Assembly: GCF_017357225.1 (NCBI RefSeq)
Contig: NZ_CP071604.1
Span: forward strand, 1,181,001-1,245,000
Source of the DNA: Rhizobium binae
GTDB taxonomy: Bacteria; Pseudomonadota; Alphaproteobacteria; Rhizobiales; Rhizobiaceae
Reading direction: 5' to 3'
DNA: 64,000 bases
Shown here: in pieces, positions 24,876 through 33,936 of the stretch
How positions within the stretch are numbered: position 1 is the first letter of the stretch
How the letters are laid out: every line of letters begins with the position of its first letter
The notes under the pieces: model-generated
What the model was told of the DNA's origin: nothing
The model's database searches: none
The model's input: only the letters and a program-made list of their open reading frames with translations
Position numbers and translations under genes: made by a program

Positions 24876-25304
24876 ATGACATCGAATGACGATATCCTGC
24901 GCGCTCTCGGGCGCGTGGAGGGCCGCCTGACCGGCATCGAGGAAAACGTCGCGCTGCTGCGCCAGGAGATGGGTGACGAAAAGGCCAATGCCCATGATTC
25001 CAGGGTGGTGATCCACAAGCGCCTTGACGAGCAGGCAAGGCAGATCGCCCGTCTCGATACGAAAGTGGCGATCAGCGGCGGCGCCGATGCGCAGATCCGC
25101 GCCGAGATCGGAACGCTCAAGGAAACCGTCGAGAGGAACCAGGAGACGGTCGGCCCGGCGCTCGAGGAGTGGAAACGGATGAAATCGATCGGCTACGGCA
25201 TTTCAGGGCTGATCGCCTTTGCCGGGCTGACGACCGGCGGGATCGTTGCCTATGCCAGCGACGGCGCCGTGGCGGCGTTCAGGCATTGGTTGAAGATCAG
25301 TTGA
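24876..25304 (+). CDS. DUF1515-like membrane-anchored coiled-coil protein
   Basis: A 142-residue protein: a long N-terminal coiled coil (GRVEGRLTGIEENVALLRQE, then VVIHKRLDEQARQIARLD), followed by EEWKRMKSIGYGISGLIAF and one membrane helix. This is the layout of the rhizobial DUF1515 family. It is the last gene of the prophage and may take part in lysis or adsorption; function unknown. Confidence 0.65.
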   Translation: MTSNDDILRALGRVEGRLTGIEENVALLRQEMGDEKANAHDSRVVIHKRLDEQARQIARLDTKVAISGGADAQIRAEIGTLKETVERNQETVGPALEEWKRMKSIGYGISGLIAFAGLTTGGIVAYASDGAVAAFRHWLKIS

Positions 25305-25491
25305 GCAGTGCACGTTTCTACGCTCATGGCAATTCGCGGAGCATGCCATCAAGTTGAAGCGCAGCAAAACAAGCCTCGCGCGGCTGATATAGTGAAGTCT
25401 CGCAGGCCGTGCGCAAACATGTCCGAATTTTAGACTTTGCTAACGAACCAAATCGCCGCCTGTTTGTTATCTCTTTCAGGAGGAAACAGAC

Positions 25492-25677
25492 ATGAAGGAC
25501 ATGAACAATCGCCAAGTGCGCGTTCCGGGTCCGCGGGAGCATGATATCGCGGAGCATTGCCGCAAGTTCGGCATTGGGCCGGCGGAGGAGAAGAAGCTGA
25601 AGAAGCTGCTGGGATCTCACGCGCCGTTGCACGAGATCCAGGCCAATCAGCCGCCGCGCCAGCCGAAATGGCGGTGA
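25492..25677 (+). CDS. Small rhizobial protein (DUF3606-like)
   Basis: A 61-residue basic protein with a strong AGGAGG before ATG 25492. REHDIAEHCRKFGIGPAEEKKLKKLLG forms a single helical domain similar to small DUF3606-type proteins (partial motif quoted: HCRKFGIGPAEEKK). Probably a host gene outside the prophage. Function unknown. Confidence 0.55.
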   Translation: MKDMNNRQVRVPGPREHDIAEHCRKFGIGPAEEKKLKKLLGSHAPLHEIQANQPPRQPKWR

Positions 25678-25978
25678 AAACGGGCAGCTGGAGCTCTCTG
25701 TATTCCGAAGACGCAAGCAGAAATCCGGCAGCAATAGATTGTGCGACGAAGTTTTACTCGGAGAGCGCGACAATGGGTCACGGAATATTTCCGCTGGGAG
25801 AAATAAGTTGGGAAATACTGCGCCGTTCAAGTATCTCCGGCGGAACTTCCGGCGCCGCCAGGTGTTTTCAGTGAAGGGCCGCGTGGCAGGTTTTGTCTCC
25901 TGTGTACCCCTGCTACCCCTGCAGGCGCTGCGCGGCCCACTGACATTCTCGGCCGACAGCAGCGCGCACCCCGCGCCT
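25678..25978. other. Intergenic, nothing recognised
   Basis: Between two small convergent genes. No repeat, terminator or gene remnant stands out. A right attachment site of the prophage could lie between 25305 and here but none is visible. Confidence 0.5.
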
Positions 25979-26179
25979 TCAATGTGGAAGCTCGCGCGAC
26001 AGCATCAGAATATAATCATCGGCGATATCGGCGACTACCATGGCCGCTTCCGCCGGCGGAAAGCCCCAGCCGACGGCCTCGGCGACGATCTTCATCACAT
26101 GCGGTTCAAGTGCCTCGCGGCAGTCGGACAGAGTTTTGACTTGCGGGCTTTTGGCACGAAATTCCACGACATTGCTCAC
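25979..26179 (-). CDS. Small conserved rhizobial protein
   Basis: A 66-residue acidic protein (MSNVVEFRAKSPQVKTL, then HVMKIVAEAVGWGFPPAEAA and IADDYILML), two predicted helices. The pattern is typical of short hypothetical proteins in rhizobia. No function known. Confidence 0.5.
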   Translation of the reverse strand: MSNVVEFRAKSPQVKTLSDCREALEPHVMKIVAEAVGWGFPPAEAAMVVADIADDYILMLSRELPH

Positions 26180-26718
26180 GGCATACCCTCCGTTTGATAT
26201 GTTACGCCCCTACGCATGAAGCCTCTTTCCACGGAAAGCGGGCTTGGGGTCCGGTACAGATCCGGACAATTAGTAATCGTGAAAATACGATGGCACAGGG
26301 CGGCACGCATTCAAGCGGATGCTGATATTAAGGTAAGCGCGTAGGGTTAATTCGTCCGGCGGCAGCGGGTCGCCCTCGCAAGCCGCTGTCAGCTGATGGT
26401 GCAACCTCTTGTTTCCGTGTCGCTTTCCGGCACGAAAAATGGCCCGTCCCGCAGGATTTTCGCGCGCAATCGCGGAATTTGCCATAGGCAGCGGCGGCAA
26501 TGGCTTGGGAAGCGGGCAGCTTGTGCCGGGGCCGGACAGAGACAGGAAAAGCCCGTCTGCACGGACGGGCTTTTGATCTCCATTTCGGTTGTCGCAATGC
26601 CCGGCCGCTTCAGGGCTCGACAAATAGCACCGCGACGAAGGTTTTATTGCCCGACGCGGCCGCTTCAGGCCGCGGCAAAGGGTACGGCGACGAAAGTTTA
26701 TTGCCGGACGCGGCCGCT
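26180..26718. other. Intergenic region with terminator and tandem repeat
   Basis: Holds a strong bidirectional terminator (26547-26574) and two extra copies of the protease 3' end (26601-26702). The stretch 26180-26540 has no convincing gene; a small RNA ending at the terminator on the + strand is possible but unsupported. Confidence 0.5.
26547..26574. terminator. Bidirectional rho-independent terminator
   Basis: Perfect 11-bp arms aaaagcccgtc and gacgggctttt around a 6-base loop. The T-run on either strand lets it end transcription of the downstream protease gene from the minus strand and anything coming from the left. Confidence 0.85.
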
Positions 26719-26757
26719 TCAGGCCGCGGCAAAAGGCACGGCGACGAAGGTTTTATT
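26601..26757 (-). repeat. Triplicated 3' end of the degP-like gene
   Basis: Three units of about 48 bases at 26601-26648, 26654-26702 and 26709-26757, spaced 53-55 bases. Each includes the codons for the protease C-terminus and a stop. On the minus strand they encode KTFVAVPFAAA (in-gene copy), a frameshifted copy with one T missing, and KTFVAVLFVEP. Confidence 0.85.
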
Positions 26758-28221
26758 ACCGTCGCGTTCAATGAGCAGCAGCACCGATTTGCGGCCGGCC
26801 TTGCCGGCTTCGGCGATCGCGGCCTTGACGTCGCGGGCATTGTGGACCGGCCGGTCGTTGACCGAGACGATGACGTCGCCCGACTGGATGCCGGCGGCGG
26901 CCGCCGACTTGTCCGGCTTGACGCTGGCGACCACGGCGCCGCTGACAGAGCGCGGCAGATCGAGCTGCTGGCGCAGGTCGGGCGTCAGATCGGCAAGGCC
27001 GATGCCGAGGCTCGGCTGGCCGGTCGCCTGGCCCTGTGCGTCCGGGTGTTCGACCGCCGCCTGTTTCTGGCCGTCGGCATTGGCGCCGACGGTGACGCTG
27101 AGATCGATCGTCTTGCCGTCGCGCCAGACGGCGAGCGATTCCCGCGTACCCGGTGAAAGATCGGCGACGAGCCGCGACAAGTCCTTCGGCGTCTTGACGG
27201 CCTCGCCGCCGACCGAGAGGACGATATCGCCGGGCTTCAGGCCGGCCTCTGCGGCCGGCGTATCGGCGGAGACGGCGGCCACCAGCGCCCCGCCCGTCTT
27301 GTCGAGACCGACGGCATCGGCGACGTCTTTGGTGACCGGCTGGATCTGCACGCCGAGATAGCCATGGTCGATCGAGCCGTTCTTCTCAAGCTTGGCGACG
27401 ATCGCCTTGGCCTCATCGGAGGGAATGGCGAAGCCGACGCCGACGCTGCCGCCGTTCGGCGAATAGATGGCGGTGTTGATGCCGACCACCTTGCCCTCGC
27501 GGTCGACGAGCGGGCCGCCGGAGTTGCCGTGGTTGATCGGCGCGTCGATCTGGATGAAGTCGTCATAGGGTCCGCTATGCAGGTCGCGGCCGCGCGCCGA
27601 GACGATGCCCGCCGTTACCGTCGTGCCGATGCCGAAGGGATTGCCGATCGCCAGGATCTGGTCGCCGAGCTTCAGCCTGTCGGAATCGCCCCAGGCGATG
27701 GTCTGCAGCGGCTTGCCGGCCGCGATCTTCAGCACGGCGACATCGGATTTGGGGTCGGTGCCGATCAGCTTGGCCGGCAGTTCGGTGCCGTCGTCGAGCG
27801 TCACCTTGATGTCGAGAGCATTGTCGATGACATGGTTGTTGGTGACGATGACGCCGTCAGGGCTGATGATGAAGCCGGAGCCGAGCGCCATCGCATGCTG
27901 CGAGCGCGGATTGCGCGGCGCCTGCCGGGGCAGGGGGATCCCCTGATCCTCGAAGAACTGGCGGAACTGCTCGTCCATCGGCGATTGCTGATCGGCGCTG
28001 ACGTCGGTCGCCTTCATCGTCGTGGTGATGGTGACGACGGCCGGTTTGTCGGCGTCGACGATCGCGGCGAACGAGCCGCCCGCGGCCAGAATGCCGCCCG
28101 TATCCGAGGGTGCGGCAAAAGCGTTGGACGTGTTGATTGCAAAGGGCAGGCAGGCGGCGCCGGCGATGACGGCGGCTCCGACGAGCGCTGCGGTGCGGTG
28201 TTTGCGGAGGATATGTGGCAT
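26719..28221 (-). CDS. Periplasmic serine protease, DegP/HtrA family (Do)
   Basis: A 500-residue periplasmic protease/chaperone for misfolded envelope proteins. ATG 28221 (MPHILRKHRTAALVG) gives a normal signal peptide ending near NAFA; upstream in-frame ATGs would add 34 odd residues. The trypsin-like domain has the triad His in VTNNHVIDN, Asp in PKSDVAVLK and Ser in HGNSGGPLV. Two PDZ domains follow (LGVQIQPVTKDVADAVGL and the C-terminal LGIGLADLTPDL region). The 3' end is repeated twice downstream. It is monocistronic and ends before the strong terminator at 26547. Confidence 0.9.
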   Translation of the reverse strand: MPHILRKHRTAALVGAAVIAGAACLPFAINTSNAFAAPSDTGGILAAGGSFAAIVDADKPAVVTITTTMKATDVSADQQSPMDEQFRQFFEDQGIPLPRQAPRNPRSQHAMALGSGFIISPDGVIVTNNHVIDNALDIKVTLDDGTELPAKLIGTDPKSDVAVLKIAAGKPLQTIAWGDSDRLKLGDQILAIGNPFGIGTTVTAGIVSARGRDLHSGPYDDFIQIDAPINHGNSGGPLVDREGKVVGINTAIYSPNGGSVGVGFAIPSDEAKAIVAKLEKNGSIDHGYLGVQIQPVTKDVADAVGLDKTGGALVAAVSADTPAAEAGLKPGDIVLSVGGEAVKTPKDLSRLVADLSPGTRESLAVWRDGKTIDLSVTVGANADGQKQAAVEHPDAQGQATGQPSLGIGLADLTPDLRQQLDLPRSVSGAVVASVKPDKSAAAAGIQSGDVIVSVNDRPVHNARDVKAAIAEAGKAGRKSVLLLIERDGNKTFVAVPFAAA

Positions 28222-28732
28222 GGCGGTAATCTCTTGGGCGCTAGCCCCTTGGAAGAGCGTTGCGTGTGACGGCGTCATGGCTCCAATGAGTGCGGACCTG
28301 GCGTCGGATGGCGTAGGCGCCAATTCCTCTCGAGGATACGCGCAGTCGTCGGGGGCGGCGGCCTGGCGAATGGAAGAATTCGCGCTCGCCTATTCATATG
28401 ATTGCGTCGAGGCGATTTACAAATTAAATATTGATCATGTTTATATTGCCGATTTGTAAGGTGTGACTTGGGTTTAACCTTCATTCCGGCCGCCGCTCAA
28501 GGGCGGCTGCGGCGCATCGGCAAAGGCCAGCCGCAATCTCTCCGGCAACATCGCATCCGCTCGGATTTCCATCGAAAACAATAGGCTTATTGCCGGCCGA
28601 CGATCCCGCCGCCTTGGGAACAGGTCGCGACGATCAGATGTTAGTAGACTCTAAAATATTTCTTCTTCAGAAAGTAAAGGCGGAGAATCGGCAGTGTATG
28701 AGTCCCGCAGCGGCAGACGAGGAGCGACGAGC
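28222..28732. other. Intergenic between divergent protease and LacI genes
   Basis: About 510 bases. The part 28390-28460 is AT-rich and probably contains promoters; no operator could be assigned and no gene seen. Confidence 0.5.
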
Positions 28733-29764
28733 ATGTCGGTGGCGGGGGGCAGCGGGCCCAGGCGCGGTGCGCCCGTGAAACTCAGCGATGTGGCGAAGAA
28801 GGTGGGCGTCAGTCCGATCACCATCTCGCGCGCGCTGCGCAATCCCGAAATCGTCTCCGAGGATCTGCGCGAGGAGATCCTGCGCACGGTCGAGGAAATG
28901 GGCTATATTCCCAATCTCGCTGCCCGGGCGCTGGCCGGCCGCCACAACGGCATCGTCGCCGTCATCTCGCCCGCCTTGCACCAATACGGCTTCACCGGCC
29001 TGATGGTCGGTATCGAGGATCGCTTCCGCGACACCGATCTCACCGTGCAATATTCCAATACACTGCACCATGCCGAGGGCGAGGCCGGCCTGTTGAAATC
29101 CTTCCTGACGCAGAAGCCGGCCGGCGTCATCATTGCGGGCGCCGAATCCTACCGCGAACTTCTGCCGCTGATCGAAAACGCTGCCTGTCCGATCGCCCAT
29201 ATCACCGATCTCAGCCAGGAGCCGCAGAAGCTCGTCGTCGGCCTCGATCATTATACGGCAGGCGCCGAACCGACCCGCTTCCTGTTGTCGAGGGGCTATA
29301 ACAGGATCGCCTTCTTCGGCCGCGGCGCCGATGTCCGCTCGCGCCGGCGGATCGAAGGCTATGAGGATGTGATGCGGCAAGCCGGGCGTTTCGACCCCGA
29401 TCTGATTATCGGCGGCGATGCGCCAAGCCGCACCGGCCTCGGCAGGGAACTGTTTGCCCGCCTGGTCGAGCGCGTGCCCGATGTCGATGCCGTCTTTGCC
29501 CAGAGCGACGAATTGGCGCTCGGCGTGCTCATCGAATGCAAGGCGCGTGGCATCCGCGTGCCGGAGGAACTCGGCATCTGCGGTTTCAACGATCTGGAAT
29601 TTTCCGCCTTCATCGAGCCGTCGCTGACGACGGTGTCTATCCCGCGCCACGACATCGGCTACCGCGTTGCCGACATGCTGCTGCGCGCCATCCGCGGCGA
29701 ACCGCCTGGCGAGGACCGGGTCGATTGTGGTTTCTCGATCATTGCACGCGGTTCGACACGATAA
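28733..29764 (+). CDS. LacI-family transcriptional regulator
   Basis: A 343-residue repressor. ATG 28733 is preceded by GGAGCGACG. The HTH and hinge read KLSDVAKKVGVSPITISRALRNP to MGYIPNLAARALAG; the periplasmic-binding-like core has the usual DAVFAQSDELALGVL and GICGFNDLEFSAFIEPSLTTV (given in part). The sequence is most like gluconate-type GntR repressors, but no sugar gene is adjacent, so the ligand is unknown. Confidence 0.85.
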   Translation: MSVAGGSGPRRGAPVKLSDVAKKVGVSPITISRALRNPEIVSEDLREEILRTVEEMGYIPNLAARALAGRHNGIVAVISPALHQYGFTGLMVGIEDRFRDTDLTVQYSNTLHHAEGEAGLLKSFLTQKPAGVIIAGAESYRELLPLIENAACPIAHITDLSQEPQKLVVGLDHYTAGAEPTRFLLSRGYNRIAFFGRGADVRSRRRIEGYEDVMRQAGRFDPDLIIGGDAPSRTGLGRELFARLVERVPDVDAVFAQSDELALGVLIECKARGIRVPEELGICGFNDLEFSAFIEPSLTTVSIPRHDIGYRVADMLLRAIRGEPPGEDRVDCGFSIIARGSTR

Positions 29765-29864
29765 TCTGCTCCGACGCGACAACAGATTTGAAGCCGGGCC
29801 TTGCTGCCGGGAACCGCCCGGATTATTCCTGATATCAACGAAATGACGATCACTGTGCTGAAAA

Positions 29865-30785
29865 ATGGATAAGGCGGGACTGTTTTTCGACAGGATGCGG
29901 ACCTTTGTCCGCGTCGCCGAGCGCGGCAACCTGTCGCTGGTGGCAAAGGAACTGGGCATCGGCCAATCCACCGTGACGCGCCACCTCAACGAGCTCGAGG
30001 AGGCTGTCGGCGTGCCGCTTCTCAGCCGCACCACGCGTCGCGTCACCCTGACGGAAGAAGGCAGTCGCTACTATACCAACTGCCTTCAGATCTTGCGCCT
30101 CGTCGAACAGGCTGCCGAAGAAGCCAGAGATGCACGTCAGGCGCCGGCTGGCGCGGTTCGCCTTTCCTGTACGGCAGCGCTCGGCGTCATGCATGTCACG
30201 CGAATGATCTTCGACTTCCAGGACAGGCATCCTGACATCCGCGTCGACCTCAACCTGACGGACGAGCGTATCGATCTGGTTCGCGAGGGCGTTGACGTGG
30301 CGCTGCGTCTCGGGCCTCTTGCCGACAGCTCGATGAAACTTCATGCGGTCGGAGAGAGCCAGCGGCTGCTGGTCGGCGCTCCGACCTATCTGTCCGCCCG
30401 GGGGCGGCCGGAGCGTCCGGCCGATCTCTCACGCTACGAAACCGTCGTGATGTCCAACGTGGCAGGCAGCAATCAGCTCCGTCTTTCCGCTCCCGACGGC
30501 AGCAGCCTGACGATCCCGGTCAGCGGTCGGTTGCGCGTCGACCACGGGCTTGCGGCGCGCGAAGCCCTTGCGGCCGGACGCGGCATTGGCCCTACCCATC
30601 TTTGGCTGGTTCACGATCTGCTGGACGATGGCCGGCTCGAGGTCGTGCTCGCAGACTATCGGCCTTCGCCGGTCCCGCTGAGCTTGCTGATTGTGCCGGA
30701 GCGCGCAGCCATTGCCCGCGTTCGCCTTCTCGTCGACTATCTTGCCGCCGAGATTGCCAAGCTGCCGGGAATCCGGCCATCGTAA
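29865..30785 (+). CDS. LysR-family transcriptional regulator
   Basis: A 306-residue regulator: winged HTH RMRTFVRVAERGNLSLVAKE with STVTRHLNELEEAVGVPLL (split), followed by a substrate-binding domain (RLSCTAALGVMHVTRMIF). It belongs to the group with the LNLTDERIDLVREGVDVALR motif, which often control nearby quinone- or aldehyde-metabolising genes. It faces the NmrA-like gene tail to tail, so regulation of it is possible but not by a shared promoter. Confidence 0.85.
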   Translation: MDKAGLFFDRMRTFVRVAERGNLSLVAKELGIGQSTVTRHLNELEEAVGVPLLSRTTRRVTLTEEGSRYYTNCLQILRLVEQAAEEARDARQAPAGAVRLSCTAALGVMHVTRMIFDFQDRHPDIRVDLNLTDERIDLVREGVDVALRLGPLADSSMKLHAVGESQRLLVGAPTYLSARGRPERPADLSRYETVVMSNVAGSNQLRLSAPDGSSLTIPVSGRLRVDHGLAAREALAAGRGIGPTHLWLVHDLLDDGRLEVVLADYRPSPVPLSLLIVPERAAIARVRLLVDYLAAEIAKLPGIRPS

Positions 30786-30824
30786 CGCGTTGTTTTCAAG
30801 CATGTCGTTGTCGCGGGGCAGGCC

Positions 30825-31778
30825 TCAGCCTGCGAAAGACCGCTTGTCGCCGCGCCAGCCCGACGTCCGCAGAAACTGCTCCCAGTTGAGCGTCTCTGGG
30901 ACCAGCCGCCGGCTCCATTCGAGATCGTGCTCCTTGCCGAAATAGCCATACTCGACCGCATATTCGACCATCCCGAGAATCTCTCGGACGAGAAATTCGT
31001 TGGCGGCAAACTCCGGAAAATAGGTGAGCAGCCCCTCCCTGGTGAAAGCATTTCGATACTCGGCCTTGCGGCCGGTCACGCGTTGAAAGGTTTCGACCAT
31101 CTGGCGCGGAGAAATGATATCGCCGACGACCGGCAGCGTTTTGCCGTTGTAGCGCTCGGGGTTTGAGAAGATCTCGAGGACAACAGGGCCGGTCGCCGTC
31201 AGCGGATCGACGAAGGGTGCTGCGAAACCTTCAGGAAGATAAATCGGCAACAGCAGCGTGTCGCCTTCCATGCGCGGCGCATAATATTCGAGAAGATTGG
31301 TGTAGAAGAATGCCAGCATGATGAAGGAATGCGAGACCGGCAGGCCGCGAATGTGATCCGCAACGCGTGCCTTGTCCGTAAAGTGCGGCGCATATTTCGT
31401 CCCGCCGGTGATCTCGTCGACATTCTCGAGCGTGCTGAAGACAATGTGCCCGACCCCGGCCTCCACGGCCGCATCCGCCAATTGCCGCCCGAGAGGCGCC
31501 TCGGTTGTTTCCGGCGGGGCGATCGGCGGCGTCATCAGAAACGCGCCATCCGCGCCCTTGAAGGCAGCAACGAAATCCTGCTGCCGGCCGAGTTCGAGCG
31601 GCACGGCGGCGATCTCGGCGCCGAGTTTTTCCAGACGCAAAGCTTCCGGCGAATCCTTTCTGCGCGTGAAAGCACGGACGCGGAAGCGCTGGCTTGCAAG
31701 AAGTGTCGCAACGACGCTGCGCCCCTGTTTGCTCGTTGCACCGGTAACCGCGATCAGTGGCTTGTTGTCTTTAGACAT
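30825..31778 (-). CDS. NmrA-like NAD(P)-binding protein
   Basis: A 317-residue short-chain dehydrogenase-like protein of the NmrA/HSCARG group. ATG 31778 gives MSKDNKPLIAVTGATSKQG, with the dinucleotide motif TGATSKQGRSVV (G-x-x-x-x-G-x-x). The second half has AFFYTNLLEYYAPRM and VGDIISPRQMVETFQRVTG, typical of the family. Members act as NADP sensors or reductases; a reaction cannot be assigned. Confidence 0.8.
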   Translation of the reverse strand: MSKDNKPLIAVTGATSKQGRSVVATLLASQRFRVRAFTRRKDSPEALRLEKLGAEIAAVPLELGRQQDFVAAFKGADGAFLMTPPIAPPETTEAPLGRQLADAAVEAGVGHIVFSTLENVDEITGGTKYAPHFTDKARVADHIRGLPVSHSFIMLAFFYTNLLEYYAPRMEGDTLLLPIYLPEGFAAPFVDPLTATGPVVLEIFSNPERYNGKTLPVVGDIISPRQMVETFQRVTGRKAEYRNAFTREGLLTYFPEFAANEFLVREILGMVEYAVEYGYFGKEHDLEWSRRLVPETLNWEQFLRTSGWRGDKRSFAG

Positions 31779-32011
31779 GGCTTCATCCTTCCCTGTTATT
31801 GGCTGCCGGCTGAAGAGCCGGCGTCTTATGCCGGGAGGGCGGTCGGCCGATGCCGATGGCCCACCCCATGGCAGGCACCAATAACTCATCGGGGACTACA
31901 GCTGTAGATACGCATAATGCATAAGATAATGCCGTTTTTTGGATAAATGGAGAGAACGGGGCGACCGGGAAGCGCCGGAGAACCAAAGGCTCTGCCGGCG
32001 CCCTCTATTGC

Positions 32012-32983
32012 TCAGGGTATCAGCAGGATACTGCCCGCCGAGCGTCCGGACTCCATCTCTTCGTGCGCCTTGGCAACATCGGCCAAACGGTATTCGGCAG
32101 CGATTTGCGAAACGATTCCTGTTTCCATCGCTCCGACGGCAGCGAGTGCTGCCTCGCGGTACTGTCCGATGTCAGCACACCAGGCCATGATGCTCGGACG
32201 GCAGAGGGCCTTGCCCGGGTGAAGCTCCGCGACAGGCACGGGCGGAATGGCACCGGCCGCCTGACCGATGGTGACGGCCATGCCGAATGGCCGGACCGAG
32301 CGTATGGTCTTGAGGAGCGTGTCGCCGCCTATGCCGTCATAGGCGACGTCTACGCCGGGCCCGTTCGTGAGCCGTTTCACTTCCGCGACGATATCGGCGT
32401 CCCGTCCGACGATGAGGTGATCCGCGCCCCATGATGCGGCAAGCGCCGCCTTCTCGGAAGAGCCGACCGTGCCGATCACCGTGGCATCCAGCGATTTGGC
32501 CCAGCGAACGAGGACGCTGCCGAGCCCGCCCGCGGCGGCATGAACCAGAACCTGCATTCCCCCACGCACATCATAAGTCTTTCTCAACAGCATGTAGGCC
32601 GTCATGCCCTTGAGGAGCGAACTTGCTGCCGTTTTTGCGGAAACGCCATCCGGCAGCTTGATCGCCCTTTCAGCGGCGATATTCCGCGCGGAGAGATAGG
32701 CGCCAACCGGAGGTCCGGCATAGGCGACGCGGTCACCCCTTTTGAACATCGAGACGCCGGCGCCGACATCCTCGACGATTCCCGCCGCCTCGGCGCCGAT
32801 CACCGAGGGGTAGGACGGCATCGGATAGAGGCCCGTTCGGTGGTAGACGTCGAGAAAGTTGGTTCCGATCACCTCATGACGAATTTTGATCTCGCCGTCA
32901 GCCGGAGGATCACAATGGTGCTTCTCGACATGGAACTGGGTGACGTCGCCGGGGGCGTTCAGCCATACGATTTGGTCGGTCAT
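32012..32983 (-). CDS. Quinone oxidoreductase, zinc-independent (QOR type)
   Basis: A 323-residue NADPH:quinone reductase-like MDR protein. N-terminal GroES-like domain (NFLDVYHRTGLYPMP, GAEAAGIVEDVGAGV) lacks zinc ligands; the nucleotide-binding motif is HAAAGGLGSVLVRWAK. It is divergent from the LysR gene at 33055 with a striking palindrome between them, so control by that regulator is likely. Probably detoxifies quinones or enals. Confidence 0.88.
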   Translation of the reverse strand: MTDQIVWLNAPGDVTQFHVEKHHCDPPADGEIKIRHEVIGTNFLDVYHRTGLYPMPSYPSVIGAEAAGIVEDVGAGVSMFKRGDRVAYAGPPVGAYLSARNIAAERAIKLPDGVSAKTAASSLLKGMTAYMLLRKTYDVRGGMQVLVHAAAGGLGSVLVRWAKSLDATVIGTVGSSEKAALAASWGADHLIVGRDADIVAEVKRLTNGPGVDVAYDGIGGDTLLKTIRSVRPFGMAVTIGQAAGAIPPVPVAELHPGKALCRPSIMAWCADIGQYREAALAAVGAMETGIVSQIAAEYRLADVAKAHEEMESGRSAGSILLIP

Positions 32984-33043
32984 CGCTCGTTCTCTCCTTT
33001 ATGTGGGCAGAATAAGCGGTGGCGCCATGTGTGAAAATTCCCT

Positions 33044-33070
33044 ATTCTCTCCCAATGATTGGGAGAGAAT
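33044..33070. promoter_or_regulatory. Perfect 27-bp palindrome over the LysR start codon
   Basis: Arms attctctcccaat (33044-33056) and attgggagagaat (33058-33070) around a single G at 33057. The LysR ATG (33055-33057) lies at the centre. It sits 60 bases from the start of the divergent quinone oxidoreductase and is a candidate autoregulatory operator. Confidence 0.7.
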
Positions 33071-33921
33071 TCACAAATATCGACTGGGACGACCTTCGGC
33101 ATTTCCTGGCGCTGGCCCAGTCGGGAACGCTGCTTGGCGCCGCAAGGCAGCTCGGCGTCGAACACGCCACGATAAGCCGGCGGGTCTCGTCGCTCGAAGC
33201 GAGCCTGGGTCGCAAGCTCGTCGACCGGCGCGGACGGCGCATCAATTTGACCCAGGACGGAGAGCAGGTTGCCCGGCACGCAGCTCTCGTTGCGGTCCAG
33301 ACGGCAGCCATCGAGCAGCTTGGTCGCAGCAGCACCACGGAATTGCGCGGTCACGTCAGGATCAGCGCGCCCCCCGCACTGTCGAGCGTGCTGCTGGCAA
33401 AGCCGATCGCGGCCGTCAGGCGCGACCATCCCGGCGTTGAGATCACCCTTGTTGGCGAAAAGCGCCTCGCCTCGCTGAACAGACGAGAGGCAGATATCGC
33501 CGTGCGGATGTCGCGTCCCGAGGACGGCGATTACTTGATCGTCAAGCTCGGCGAGACAAGCTTTCATCTTTACGCATCGAAGACCTATCTTGAAACCGTT
33601 CCACCGCAGGACTGGACCTTCATCGGCTACGACGAAACCATGAATGCCTCACCGCAACAGTTGCGGCTGATCGAGCTCGCCGCCGGCCGGCCGATCGCGG
33701 TCAGGTCGTCCGTTCTGGAGTTTCAGGCCGCAACCGCAAGGCTCGGCGCAGGTGTCGTCATGCTGCCCGAATTCGCCGTCCCGGCGTCCAGCGGCCTCCA
33801 GCGCATTGAGACGGAACATGTTTTGACGAGAGAGGTCTGGCTGGTCGTCCATTCGGACATCAAGGACGTCCCCTCCATTCGCGTCGTCATCGATGCGCTG
33901 AAAACCGTTCTGCAGGCGTAG
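33055..33921 (+). CDS. LysR-family transcriptional regulator
   Basis: A 288-residue regulator. ATG 33055 gives MIGREFTNIDWDDLRHFLA; GTG or other starts downstream would remove helix 1. HTH: GTLLGAARQLGVEHATISRR; effector domain from about residue 90 (GHVRISAPPALSSVLL). It is divergent from the quinone oxidoreductase. The start codon lies in the centre of a perfect palindrome, suggesting that binding there would block its own translation start region and transcription. Confidence 0.83.
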   Translation: MIGREFTNIDWDDLRHFLALAQSGTLLGAARQLGVEHATISRRVSSLEASLGRKLVDRRGRRINLTQDGEQVARHAALVAVQTAAIEQLGRSSTTELRGHVRISAPPALSSVLLAKPIAAVRRDHPGVEITLVGEKRLASLNRREADIAVRMSRPEDGDYLIVKLGETSFHLYASKTYLETVPPQDWTFIGYDETMNASPQQLRLIELAAGRPIAVRSSVLEFQAATARLGAGVVMLPEFAVPASSGLQRIETEHVLTREVWLVVHSDIKDVPSIRVVIDALKTVLQA

Positions 33922-33936
33922 TCCGCCGGGTGCACA

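Larger units (their letters stand above)
2616..25304 (+). mobile_element. Prophage or phage-derived particle locus (podovirus-like structural and lysis genes)
   Basis: A run of about 23 genes, nearly all on the + strand with short or overlapping junctions, holding packaging, head, connector, tail and lysis functions in normal phage order. Lower-GC surface-modification genes sit at 18.2-21.4 kb. No integrase, excisionase, repressor or replication gene lies inside or beside it, and no flanking direct repeat was found by eye. The boundaries are therefore the first and last clear phage genes, not attachment sites. No tape-measure gene is visible, which together with the large portal, adaptor and nozzle-like genes points to a short-tailed ancestor. 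Confidence 0.8.

Noticed and set aside
30815..30831. Hairpin gcaggc-ctca-gcctgc between the LysR and NmrA-like genes
   Set aside because: Overlaps the NmrA-like stop codon and has no T-run, so a terminator call is not supported.
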